From DASVSE01 sp036399715 (GTDB lineage Bacteria > Bacteroidota > Rhodothermia > Rhodothermales > Rubricoccaceae): a DNA stretch of 13,344 bases. The notes under the pieces were generated by a model. The model searched no databases, was not told where the DNA came from, and was given only the letters and a program-made list of their open reading frames with translations. The translations under genes and the position numbers were made by a program. The stretch lies in the NCBI GenBank assembly GCA_036399715.1, contig DASWMO010000294.1, forward strand, positions 1-13,344. Reading direction: 5' to 3'. Below are positions 6,748 to 13,344 of this stretch, one piece after another. Numbering within the stretch: position 1 is the stretch's first letter; the number at the start of each line of letters is the position of its first letter.

Positions 6748-7983
6748 ATGCGTCCTCTGCTCCCCGCCCTCGCTCTCGTTCTCATCGGGCTCGTTGTCCC
6801 GGTTGCCCATGCTCAAACCGTCCTCGACGTCCGCGCGACGTGTGACTCGGGGGGGACCACCACATGCCAGACGACTCCCCGGTCGGTCTTCCGCGTGGAC
6901 GACAGTGGGTCCTTCGTCGCGCCTTCCTTAGTCGGCATCGGAATCATCCCGGCGTCCGGGGAGGGGCTCCGCTTCATGTGGCACGCCTACAAGGGGGCCA
7001 TGCGCGCGGGGGCTGCGTCCGCCGCCGGCGAGTTCGACGAGGCGAACATCGGGTTCTATTCGTGGGCCGGCGGTAACCGGACCATCGCCGACGACTTTGC
7101 CTCGTTCGCCTTCGGCGACCAGGTCACCGTCACCGGCAGCAGCGCAACCGGCTTCGGTGGAAACAGCACCGTGAGCGGCAACTTCGGTTTCTCCGGCGGC
7201 AGCCAGAACTTGTGCACCCGGTTTGCCTGCACGTCGTTCGGCTTTACGGCCCGTGCGCAGGGACAGGGCGCCGTCGCCCTCGGCTACCGCACGACGGCCA
7301 ACGCCGACTACTCCTTCGCGCTGGGCCGGATGGCCAGCACCAACGCATTCACGGGCGCCTTCGTCTGGGGGGACGCCTCGGTGAACGACTCCGTCCGGGC
7401 GACCGCGAACAACCAGTTCACCGTCCGGGCTCGCGGTGGCATCCGCCTGCGGACCAGCACGGCGACGGGCGACAACGTCGGCGTGAACGCCAACACGGGA
7501 TGTGACATCCCAGGCAACTCGGGCTCGATGTCGTGCGCGTCCAGCCGGACACTGAAGGAGGACTTCATGGCCGTCGACGGTGAGGACATCCTCTCCCGCA
7601 TCCGGACGACCCCGGTGACGACGTGGAGCTACATCGGCGAAGAGGACCACGTGCGGCACATGGGCCCCGTGGCCGAGGACTTCAGTTCCTCGTTCGCCCT
7701 GGGCATCAACAACACGACGATCGGCCACATCGACATCGACGGTGTCAACTTCGCGGGCGTCCAGGCCCTCGAGGAGCGGACGAGACGGCAAGACGAGGAA
7801 ATCGCTGCGCTCCGCGCAGAGGTCGACGTTCTCCGCGGCGAGGTCGCGGCGCTCCAGGGCGAGCGCGTGGGGGCCGCGGCGCGGTTTGCGCAGATCGAGG
7901 CGGTGCTGGCGCGGATCGCCCCGGCTGGCGCGGCTGGCCCGACCATGACCGCGTCGCTGGAGGCTCCGGAGGCGCGTCCGTAA
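6748..7983 (+). CDS. exported protein with YadA-head-like repeats and an S74 (tail-fibre chaperone) domain
   Basis: A 411-residue secreted protein. Residues 1-22 (MRPLLPALALVLIGLVVPVAHA) form a signal peptide, which fixes the start at 6748 rather than the longer open frame from 6613. Residues about 113-205 carry YadA-head-type repeats such as GAVALGYRTTANADYSFALG, a motif that folds into a trimeric beta roll. Residues about 265-345 are an endosialidase-type intramolecular chaperone (peptidase S74) domain beginning SSRTLKEDF (S265, S266) with MGPVAEDF and GVNFAGVQALEE. A coiled coil follows (about 340-395) and a Pro/Ala tail. Phage tail spikes use this chaperone to assemble trimers and then cut themselves off. 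Bacterial surface homologues are common in Bacteroidota with unknown roles. It has six cysteines in three close pairs. No T9SS tail is present. It is 44 bases upstream of a T9SS cargo gene and probably co-transcribed with it. Confidence 0.85.
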   Translation: MRPLLPALALVLIGLVVPVAHAQTVLDVRATCDSGGTTTCQTTPRSVFRVDDSGSFVAPSLVGIGIIPASGEGLRFMWHAYKGAMRAGAASAAGEFDEANIGFYSWAGGNRTIADDFASFAFGDQVTVTGSSATGFGGNSTVSGNFGFSGGSQNLCTRFACTSFGFTARAQGQGAVALGYRTTANADYSFALGRMASTNAFTGAFVWGDASVNDSVRATANNQFTVRARGGIRLRTSTATGDNVGVNANTGCDIPGNSGSMSCASSRTLKEDFMAVDGEDILSRIRTTPVTTWSYIGEEDHVRHMGPVAEDFSSSFALGINNTTIGHIDIDGVNFAGVQALEERTRRQDEEIAALRAEVDVLRGEVAALQGERVGAAARFAQIEAVLARIAPAGAAGPTMTASLEAPEARP

Positions 7984-8027
7984 GCGGACGATGCCACACG
8001 CCCTGACCGCCCTCGTCGTCTCCTGAT

Positions 8028-10442
8028 ATGCCCCGATCTCTCGCCATCGCTCTCGGGCTGACCGCCGTGCTCCTCGCACGCCCGTCCGCCGCTCAGTCGG
8101 CCGGTTCCACCGATGCCGAGTCGCAGGTCCGCGCTCAGTTCGCCCGGCTCGGTATCCCGTTCCCGGAGCCGAGTCCCGACCCGGTGCGGCCTCTCGTCCA
8201 GGACTTGGAAGACCCCGAGGTCCGCATCGCCCGGCAGATAGCTGCCAACCGCACGGCGCCCTCGGAGGCTCCTCCGAGTGACGAAGCTCTAGCCGTCTCG
8301 GGTGACATCCGCGTCCGTGGCAATACGACCTCGGTACGGATCCGGGCCGCCTCAGGAGTTGGCGAACTCCGGACGTGGCAGGGCCTCGACGTCGGTGCGA
8401 CGGCGACGATTTCCGCGACGAGCGGGACCCTCGTCTTTGCCGGTGACCAGACGGCCCAGCGCTTCCGGATCAACTCGCCTCAGACGATCGGCCGGATGCG
8501 CGTCCAGAAGTCCGGCGGGCGTCTCGTGCTCGATTCGCTCGGGACGGCCACGTTCACGTTCGGCACGCTCGACCTCACGGACGACGTCCTCGAGACGAGG
8601 ACGAGGCTGACCGTCACCGATGTGCTCGCGGGGACCGGCGGGATCGCTCTGACGGGCGCCGGGACACAGCGGCTCCAGCTTCCGCCCGGCGAGCGAGCGC
8701 AGTCGCTCTTTCTCCAGAAGCCGTCCGGCACGGCGGAGGTCGTCTCGGCCGACCTCGGCGGTACGGTCTCGCCGACCGTGTTCGCCTCGACCGTCCTGAA
8801 CGCTGGCACAGCGCGCCTCGTCGGGGACGTGACGATCGGGCAGGCAGGCACGCTCGATCTCATAAGCGGGGTGCTCACACTGAGCCGCAACCTCGATGTG
8901 TTCGGTGTGCTCGGCGCCTCCGGTGGCGACCTCGCGACCGCCGGGTTCACGCTCCGTCTCGCCCCGACCGTCACCGGGAATACAGTCACGCGGCTCGCGG
9001 CCCTCTCCGGCAACGGGTCCGCGCTTACGTCCAACGCCACCTTCGAGCGGCCGCACCTCGATGGTGCCGGCTGGCGGATGATCGCGGCCCCCTTCGCCTC
9101 GACGTTCCAGACGCTCAACGACGACTTCCTGACGCAGGGCGCGACGGGCGCGACCTATGAGACAGGGCAGCCCAACGTGCTCGCCTGGGACCCGACGCGG
9201 CCACCGGCGAACCGATTCGTGGGCGTGACGGACTTTGTGCAGCCGATGGCCTCGGGCTCCGGCTACTTCCTCTACGCGTACGCCACGCAACCCGGCACCG
9301 GCACGCCGCTGCTGCCGACCGTGTGGGACGTGAGCGGGCGAGAGCCCGCCGGCGACGTTGTAAGCACGCTCTCATATTCGCCCTCCGACGCCGAACGGCG
9401 CTTCAACCTGCTCGGCAACCCCTACGCGGCGCCCGTCGACTGGCATGCCGTTCAGACGACCGGGCGCTTTACGGCGACCCACGCCGTCTGGGACCCGGCG
9501 GCCAACGGCGGGCTCGGCAACTACGCGTACTACTCGACGGCTGGCGTTGCGACGGGCCGCGCGGGGCGCTACATCGGCCCCGGACAGGGCTTCTGGGCGG
9601 AATCGACCATCCAGAGTCCCTTCGGGCTCGTGTGGGACCGCGCGTGGAAGGCCCCGACGGCTGTGCCCGTGACCGCCGGGCGCACGGACGAGGCGCTCGC
9701 TCAACTCCGGCTCCACCTCGAAGGCGAAGGGCTCGTCGCCACCGAACCCGTGGCGCTCTTTCTCGACGCAGCCGATGACGCCGAGGACCCGTTCGACGGA
9801 ACCTGGTTCGCGCCCGTCTCCACCGACCACGCTGAACTGTTCTTCGTCCGCAGCGACGGGACACCGCTGGTCTTCGAGGCGCGGCCACCTGTGACGGCCG
9901 CTCCGTTTCGCCTCGCGGTTGGCGCGACGCGTGCGGGGACATACACGCTCTCGTGGCCCGCGCTCGACCTCGCGCCGACGGCCCCGCTGACGCTCGTCGA
10001 CCTCCAGACCGGCGCGCGCGTCGACCTGCGCGCGCAGCCGTCGTACGTCTTCGACGTTCATACCGCGGCACCTCGGCCGGCCGGCGTGCTCCCGGAGGCG
10101 CTCGCCGCGGTGACGGCGCCGCGCTACGAGCTCGTCGTCGGCCGGGCGGCGACGGCCGGGGACGACGCCGCCGGTGTGACGGAGACGACGCTCGCCGCGG
10201 CGCGTCCGAACCCGACGAGCGGCCCGACGGTGCTCCGGTTCGGTCTCGCGGTGGAAGGCCCGGTGCGGGTGGCCGTGTACGACCTGCTCGGCCGTGCGGT
10301 AGCGACGGTTGTGGATGAGAGTCGTCCGGCGGGGTGGCACGAGGCGTCGTTCGACGCGAGCGGTCTGGCGGCGGGCGTCTACGTGGTCCGTCTCAGCGCG
10401 GGCACGACGCTGCGGACAGCGCGGCTCGTCGTCGCGCACTGA
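8028..10442 (+). CDS. large secreted protein with T9SS type A sorting domain
   Basis: An 804-residue protein with a signal peptide (1-22, ending PSAA before Q23) and a C-terminal Por-secretion sorting domain (about 724-804). The latter has ARPNPTSGPTVLRF, VRVAVYDLLGRAVATV, LAAGVYVVRLSAG and a final TARLVVAH. Such a tail sends proteins through the type IX secretion system to the cell surface or medium. Residues about 85-330 are Thr/Gly/Leu-rich with recurring GTLDLTDDVL- and GTLDLISGVL-type turns, consistent with beta-helix or stacked-strand structure. From 349 (WRMIAAPF) through GYFLYAYA and FNLLGNPYAAPVDW (459-472) it matches a module often seen just before the tail in Bacteroidota T9SS proteins. 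No catalytic motif was recognised, so an adhesive or structural role is inferred only. The ATG at 8028 is fixed by the signal peptide. Confidence 0.88.
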   Translation: MPRSLAIALGLTAVLLARPSAAQSAGSTDAESQVRAQFARLGIPFPEPSPDPVRPLVQDLEDPEVRIARQIAANRTAPSEAPPSDEALAVSGDIRVRGNTTSVRIRAASGVGELRTWQGLDVGATATISATSGTLVFAGDQTAQRFRINSPQTIGRMRVQKSGGRLVLDSLGTATFTFGTLDLTDDVLETRTRLTVTDVLAGTGGIALTGAGTQRLQLPPGERAQSLFLQKPSGTAEVVSADLGGTVSPTVFASTVLNAGTARLVGDVTIGQAGTLDLISGVLTLSRNLDVFGVLGASGGDLATAGFTLRLAPTVTGNTVTRLAALSGNGSALTSNATFERPHLDGAGWRMIAAPFASTFQTLNDDFLTQGATGATYETGQPNVLAWDPTRPPANRFVGVTDFVQPMASGSGYFLYAYATQPGTGTPLLPTVWDVSGREPAGDVVSTLSYSPSDAERRFNLLGNPYAAPVDWHAVQTTGRFTATHAVWDPAANGGLGNYAYYSTAGVATGRAGRYIGPGQGFWAESTIQSPFGLVWDRAWKAPTAVPVTAGRTDEALAQLRLHLEGEGLVATEPVALFLDAADDAEDPFDGTWFAPVSTDHAELFFVRSDGTPLVFEARPPVTAAPFRLAVGATRAGTYTLSWPALDLAPTAPLTLVDLQTGARVDLRAQPSYVFDVHTAAPRPAGVLPEALAAVTAPRYELVVGRAATAGDDAAGVTETTLAAARPNPTSGPTVLRFGLAVEGPVRVAVYDLLGRAVATVVDESRPAGWHEASFDASGLAAGVYVVRLSAGTTLRTARLVVAH

Positions 10443-10460
10443 CCGGGCGCCGCGCGGTGG

Positions 10461-10628
10461 CTACTCGTCGTCGTTGCGCGCGGTGAGCTGGAGGTCGACC
10501 TCGAACGGGTCGACGTCGAACGAGACGTCGTGGGCGCGGAGGGCCGAGCGCCACAGGATCGCGCCGAGCGAGAAGGGAACGAGGAGGGCGGCGACGGCCG
10601 AGGCGGCGAGGGTCTGACGAGGATTCAT
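10461..10628 (-). CDS. small single-pass membrane protein, unknown function
   Basis: A 55-residue protein starting MNPRQTLAASAVAALLVPFS with one hydrophobic helix at about 6-25. A basic stretch (WRSALRAH) follows, then an acidic tail (FDVDPFEVDLQ...NDDE). The ATG at 10628 is preferred over a start at 10682, which would add 18 residues of low-complexity sequence and run through the dyad at 10648-10681. Its stop lies 18 bases from the stop of the convergent T9SS gene. It is divergent from the NADH dehydrogenase gene. I do not recognise the family. The clear separation of helix and charged tail favours a real gene, but its size leaves doubt. Confidence 0.5.
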   Translation of the reverse strand: MNPRQTLAASAVAALLVPFSLGAILWRSALRAHDVSFDVDPFEVDLQLTARNDDE

Positions 10629-10647
10629 CGGATGTGCGGATGGTGAT

Positions 10648-10681
10648 TGACGCAATGCGGCATGTACGCCGCGGCGCGTCA
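10648..10681. promoter_or_regulatory. 34-base interrupted dyad between divergent genes
   Basis: TGACGC (10648-10653) pairs with GCGTCA (10676-10681), and GCGGC (10657-10661) pairs with GCCGC (10668-10672). Three-base mismatched stretches lie on each side and a six-base centre separates the arms. All arms share one axis at 10664/10665. It lies 20 bases upstream of the small membrane gene and 216 bases upstream of the NADH dehydrogenase. It could be an operator for one or both, or an RNA hairpin in the small gene's leader. The rest of 10629-10896 shows no gene or clear promoter. Confidence 0.35.
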
Positions 10682-10896
10682 TCGGGTTGCGTGGAGCACC
10701 TGGGGAGATTCCTTGTCCGTGGCGCGAAGCTCCGTCCCCATGCAGGAGTCCGCACGGCCCAGCTTCATCCGGTCACCGCACGGTCGTATTCCGTCGCGCG
10801 CCGGGTGGACGGCCGGTTCTCTCCGGAGCTTCGCGCACGGTCGTCAACCCGTATCGGAACAGGGGCGTAACCGCACTTCTCCGATGCCCCGCTCCG

Positions 10897-12228
10897 ATGG
10901 ACACGTCTGCCCAGATCATCCGTTCGGTCGACAACGCCCGCGCCGCGGACGGCCTCGCGCCGCGCCTGCGCGTCGTCGTGGTCGGCGTCGGTCACGGCGG
11001 TCTGGAGTGCGTGCAGGCGCTCAGGCGCGAGCCCGTCGACGTGCTCGTGATCGACCGCCACAACTACCACACGTTCCAGCCGCTGCTGTACCAGGTCGCC
11101 ACGGCGGGTCTCGACATGGACGACGTGACGCAGCCCGCGCGCCACATCTTCCAGAAGCAGGCCAACGTGGATTTCCGGCTCGGGACGGTCGTCGGGGCCG
11201 ACCTCGACGCGCAGCTGCTGCACCTCGACACGGGCCGGCCAGTCCCGTACGACGTGCTCGTGCTCGCCGCCGGCGCGACGACGGCCTACTTCGGCGTCGA
11301 CGGCGCCGAGGCGCACGGCTTCCCGCTCAAGAGCGCCGAGGAGGCCGTCGCACTGCGGAGCCACGTGCTGCGCCAGTTCGAGGCCGCCAACCAGAACCCC
11401 GCCCTCGTCGAGGCCGGCGCTACAGCGGTCGTCGTCGTCGGCGGCGGCGCGACGGGCGTCGAGACGGCCGGCGCGCTCCACGAACTGTTCAGCCGCGTCC
11501 TCGCCCGCGACTTTCCCGCGCTCGACGTGCGCGGCCGTGCCCGCGTGACGCTTGTCGAAGGCGGCGACCGCCTTATGACGGCCTACGATGCCGACCTGAG
11601 CGACTACACCGCGCGAACGCTCCGCCGCCGCGGCGTCGAGGTTCGCTTTGGCGTTCAGGTCGCCCACGTCACGCCCAACGGCGTCGAACTGGCCGACGGC
11701 GAGGTCCTGCCCGCCCGAACCGTCGTGTGGGCCGCAGGCATCCGCGCAGTCCCGCTCGCGGCGGCACTCGGCGTCGCGACGACGCGCGGCGGCCGGATCG
11801 TCGTCGACGACGCGCTCCGCCTCCCCGACCACCCCGACGTGTTCGTGGTGGGCGACCTCGCCGGTGCGACCGATGCCACGGGCGAGCTGTACCCGCAGGT
11901 CGCGCAGGTCGCCATTCAGCAGGGCCGCCACGCAGCCGCCCAGATGCGCGCCGTCGCGGCCGGCCTCGCGCCGCGGCCATTCCGCTACCGAGACCCGGGC
12001 AACATGGCGACCATCGGGCGCAACGCGGCGATCTTGCAGTTGCCCACCGGGTTCAAGCTGCGCGGGTTCGTGGCCTGGCTCGGGTGGCTCGTCGTCCACG
12101 TGCTCGCGCTCGCCGGCTTCCGCAACCGCGTCGCCGTGGTGTTCTCGTGGGTCTACAACTACTTCACCTACGACCGCGGGCCGCGGATCATCGCTGCGCC
12201 CGCCCGTCCCGATCCGTCTCCTCCGTGA
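10897..12228 (+). CDS. ndh: type II NADH:quinone oxidoreductase (NDH-2)
   Basis: A 443-residue flavoprotein that oxidises NADH and reduces quinone at the inner face of the membrane without pumping protons. The FAD-binding Rossmann motif is VVVVGVGHGGLE (G30-x-G32-x-x-G35), followed by YHTFQPLLYQVATAGL, a hallmark of NDH-2. The NAD-binding motif is VVVVGGGATGVETAG (G182-E189). The second FAD motif is VFVVGDLAG (G319, D320). AQVAIQQG (336-343) is the quinone-site signature AQxAxQQG. The C-terminal region after KLRGFVAWLGWLVVHVLAL holds amphipathic or hydrophobic helices that attach it to the membrane. The ATG at 10897 is chosen because the frame upstream is low-complexity and lacks homology. 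The stop overlaps the next gene's GTG. The length of about 440 residues is normal, and no key motif is missing. Confidence 0.93.
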   Translation: MDTSAQIIRSVDNARAADGLAPRLRVVVVGVGHGGLECVQALRREPVDVLVIDRHNYHTFQPLLYQVATAGLDMDDVTQPARHIFQKQANVDFRLGTVVGADLDAQLLHLDTGRPVPYDVLVLAAGATTAYFGVDGAEAHGFPLKSAEEAVALRSHVLRQFEAANQNPALVEAGATAVVVVGGGATGVETAGALHELFSRVLARDFPALDVRGRARVTLVEGGDRLMTAYDADLSDYTARTLRRRGVEVRFGVQVAHVTPNGVELADGEVLPARTVVWAAGIRAVPLAAALGVATTRGGRIVVDDALRLPDHPDVFVVGDLAGATDATGELYPQVAQVAIQQGRHAAAQMRAVAAGLAPRPFRYRDPGNMATIGRNAAILQLPTGFKLRGFVAWLGWLVVHVLALAGFRNRVAVVFSWVYNYFTYDRGPRIIAAPARPDPSPP

Positions 12229-12770
12229 CGCCATTCCGCTTCGCCCCGCTCGCCGTCCTGATCGCCCTCGCCGCCGCAGGGTGCCAGAAGTCCGAGCCCG
12301 CCCGTCCCGTTCCGGCAGCGTCCGAGCCCCAGGTCGGACCTACCACCTTACAGGCCGGGCCGATCGGCACGCTGCCTCCCGCCGTCGACGCCGCCCGCCT
12401 CGCCGAACTCCTTCCGACGCAGGTCGGCGACATGGTCCGCGGCGAGGTCGTCGCGGAGCAGGACAGCGCGATGGGCCTCTCCGTCTCGCGCGCGTCGGGC
12501 GTCTACGGGACCGGCCCGCAGGCCGTGACGCTGCTCGTGCTCGACGTCGGCTCGGCCGAGGGCGCGCGCCTGATGGGCCTCGCGGCCCCGCCGACGGGAC
12601 GCCTCAAAGGGATGCCCGTCCACCGCTCGCAGACGGCCACGAGTGCCGTCGTGCGGCTGCAGACCAACGGCCGCTACGTCGTCGAGGCGTCGGGCGCCCG
12701 CGTGGCGACGGACCTGCTGGACGTGTTCGTGCAGACAGTCAACCTCGCCGCCCTTCCCGGCGGCGCGTGA
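12225..12770 (+). CDS. putative lipoprotein of unknown function
   Basis: A 181-residue protein whose GTG start at 12225 overlaps the NDH-2 stop (GTGA, four bases), a sign of translational coupling. It begins VTPFRFAPLAVLIALAAAGC, a lipoprotein-type signal with the acylated cysteine at C20. The -3 position is Ala rather than the usual Leu, so the lipobox is acceptable but not ideal. The mature part has a Pro-rich spacer, then a compact domain from about residue 58. This reads AARLAELLPTQVGDMVRGE, an AMGLSVSRASGVY segment, a LLVLDVGSAEGARLMG segment and a final YVVEASG strand. The layout recalls unnamed Bacteroidota proteins with a LLP...G...MG-type start, but I cannot name the family. The coupling suggests a link to the respiratory enzyme, though that is inference only. 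Confidence 0.72.
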   Translation: MTPFRFAPLAVLIALAAAGCQKSEPARPVPAASEPQVGPTTLQAGPIGTLPPAVDAARLAELLPTQVGDMVRGEVVAEQDSAMGLSVSRASGVYGTGPQAVTLLVLDVGSAEGARLMGLAAPPTGRLKGMPVHRSQTATSAVVRLQTNGRYVVEASGARVATDLLDVFVQTVNLAALPGGA

Positions 12771-12888
12771 CGGCGTACGGGTGGTCAACTCGCCTCGGCG
12801 CCGCGGAGACGCGCCGTGGCCCGTCTCTACGGGTCGATCATCGGCGCGTGCCGGGGCGCCACGCAGGCCACCGGCCGAGAGACGCGCG

Positions 12889-13344
12889 TCAGAGTCGGAT
12901 CCGGAGGGCGAGGCCGCCGGGCGCGGCGCGGACGGCCACGTCCTCGCTTACATCGAACCCGATGAGCTGCGCGGCGACGTACGCGTCGAGCGCCTGGAGG
13001 GCGTAGACGACGCCGAAGCCGAGGACCGAGAGGTCGCGGCGCCCGCGCGACTGGTTGCGGATCGCGGCGGCCTGCGCGAACGTCGGCTGGCCCGTCGCCT
13101 CCCACGCGGCCGTCGCGGCGTCCGAGAGGTCCAGGCACGGGGCGCGGTCGGGCGACTCGCGGCAGCCCGCGACGAGCGCCGCGCGGCGGTAGCGGATGTA
13201 GCGCCGCTGCTGGAACACGAGCACAGCAGCCGTCCCGGCGAGCGCGGCCGCGATCACGGGCACCTTGGCGCGCTGCCCGTTCGTCACTTGCCCCCAGCCG
13301 GGCACGAGGAGCGACCGCCGGAGCGCCCGCGCCGGCGCACCGGC
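12889..13344 (-). CDS. DUF5683-domain protein, N-terminus beyond the right edge
   Basis: Reading leftward from the window edge, 151 residues precede the TGA at 12889-12891. The visible part begins AGAPARALRRSLLVPGWGQ, then TNGQRAKVPVIAAALAGTAAVLVFQQRRYIRYRRA. The SLLVPGWGQ motif followed by a hydrophobic helix and an arginine-rich turn is the signature of DUF5683 proteins, widespread in Bacteroidota and of unknown function. A second hydrophobic segment is at LSVLGFGVVYALQALDAYVAAQLIGF, and the protein ends in a short strand (GGLALRIRL). Homologues usually have a signal peptide upstream of this region, which here would be outside the window. The GTG at 13305 falls inside the motif and is not a credible start. 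It is convergent with the lipoprotein gene. The 118-base gap between them shows no T-run terminator. Confidence 0.8.
   Translation of the reverse strand, partial: AGAPARALRRSLLVPGWGQVTNGQRAKVPVIAAALAGTAAVLVFQQRRYIRYRRAALVAGCRESPDRAPCLDLSDAATAAWEATGQPTFAQAAAIRNQSRGRRDLSVLGFGVVYALQALDAYVAAQLIGFDVSEDVAVRAAPGGLALRIRL

Noticed and set aside
4986..6785. Minus-strand open frame of about 600 codons opposite carB
   Set aside because: The plus strand is an unmistakable CarB. The antisense frame has no recognisable domain and is rich in Arg, Asp, His and Val as expected for a shadow frame.
6748..7983. Prophage remnant, because of the S74 tail-fibre domain
   Set aside because: No capsid, terminase, portal, integrase or lysis gene is nearby, the protein has a Sec signal peptide, and such exported S74 proteins are common in Bacteroidota.
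12806..12827. GAGACG/CGTCTC hairpin between the convergent lipoprotein and DUF5683 genes as a terminator
   Set aside because: Only six pairs with a ten-base loop and no T-run on either strand. It does not meet the minimum for an intrinsic terminator.
12881..12890. Ten-base palindrome GACGCGCGTC as an operator
   Set aside because: It is short, made mostly of alternating C and G, and overlaps the stop codon of the DUF5683 gene. Such palindromes are common at this GC content.

Overview
The window is GC-rich bacterial DNA that fits the Bacteroidota/Rhodothermota branch, most likely Rhodothermales (for example a Rubricoccaceae-like marine organism). Three things point there: a type IX secretion (T9SS) C-terminal sorting domain, a DUF5683 protein with the PGWGQ motif, and GTG starts with little sign of Shine-Dalgarno sequences. 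The lineage is inferred from gene content only.

Layout. Position 1-537 (minus) is the N-terminal part of a TonB-family energy transducer that runs off the left edge. It is divergent from carA. The 318-base gap between them holds a candidate carA promoter, a 35-codon leader ORF and a textbook intrinsic terminator 20 bases before carA. From 856 to 6578 (plus) a compact cluster reads carA, a small DUF4177-like gene, a GT-C membrane glycosyltransferase and carB. CarA and CarB together make carbamoyl phosphate for arginine and pyrimidines. CarB stops where the MGS-like allosteric domain should begin.

From 6748 to 10442 (plus) two exported proteins follow: one with YadA-head-like repeats, an endosialidase-type (S74) chaperone domain and a coiled coil, then an 804-residue protein with a T9SS type A sorting tail. 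A 55-residue membrane peptide (minus, 10461-10628) faces them tail to tail. After a divergent intergenic region with a strong dyad come a type II NADH dehydrogenase (10897-12228) and, overlapping it by four bases, a putative lipoprotein (12225-12770). The right edge holds a minus-strand DUF5683 protein whose N-terminus lies outside the window.

The most interesting point is the carA leader. A terminator stands in front of carA with no plus-strand gene visible upstream, and a short ORF reads through it and ends in an ATGA overlap with the carA start. This resembles the UTP-sensitive attenuator of enterobacterial pyrBI. The CarB encoded downstream lacks the domain that normally senses UMP. A transcription-level nucleotide sensor replacing an allosteric one is a testable hypothesis. 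No mobile element, CRISPR array, tRNA or rRNA was seen.
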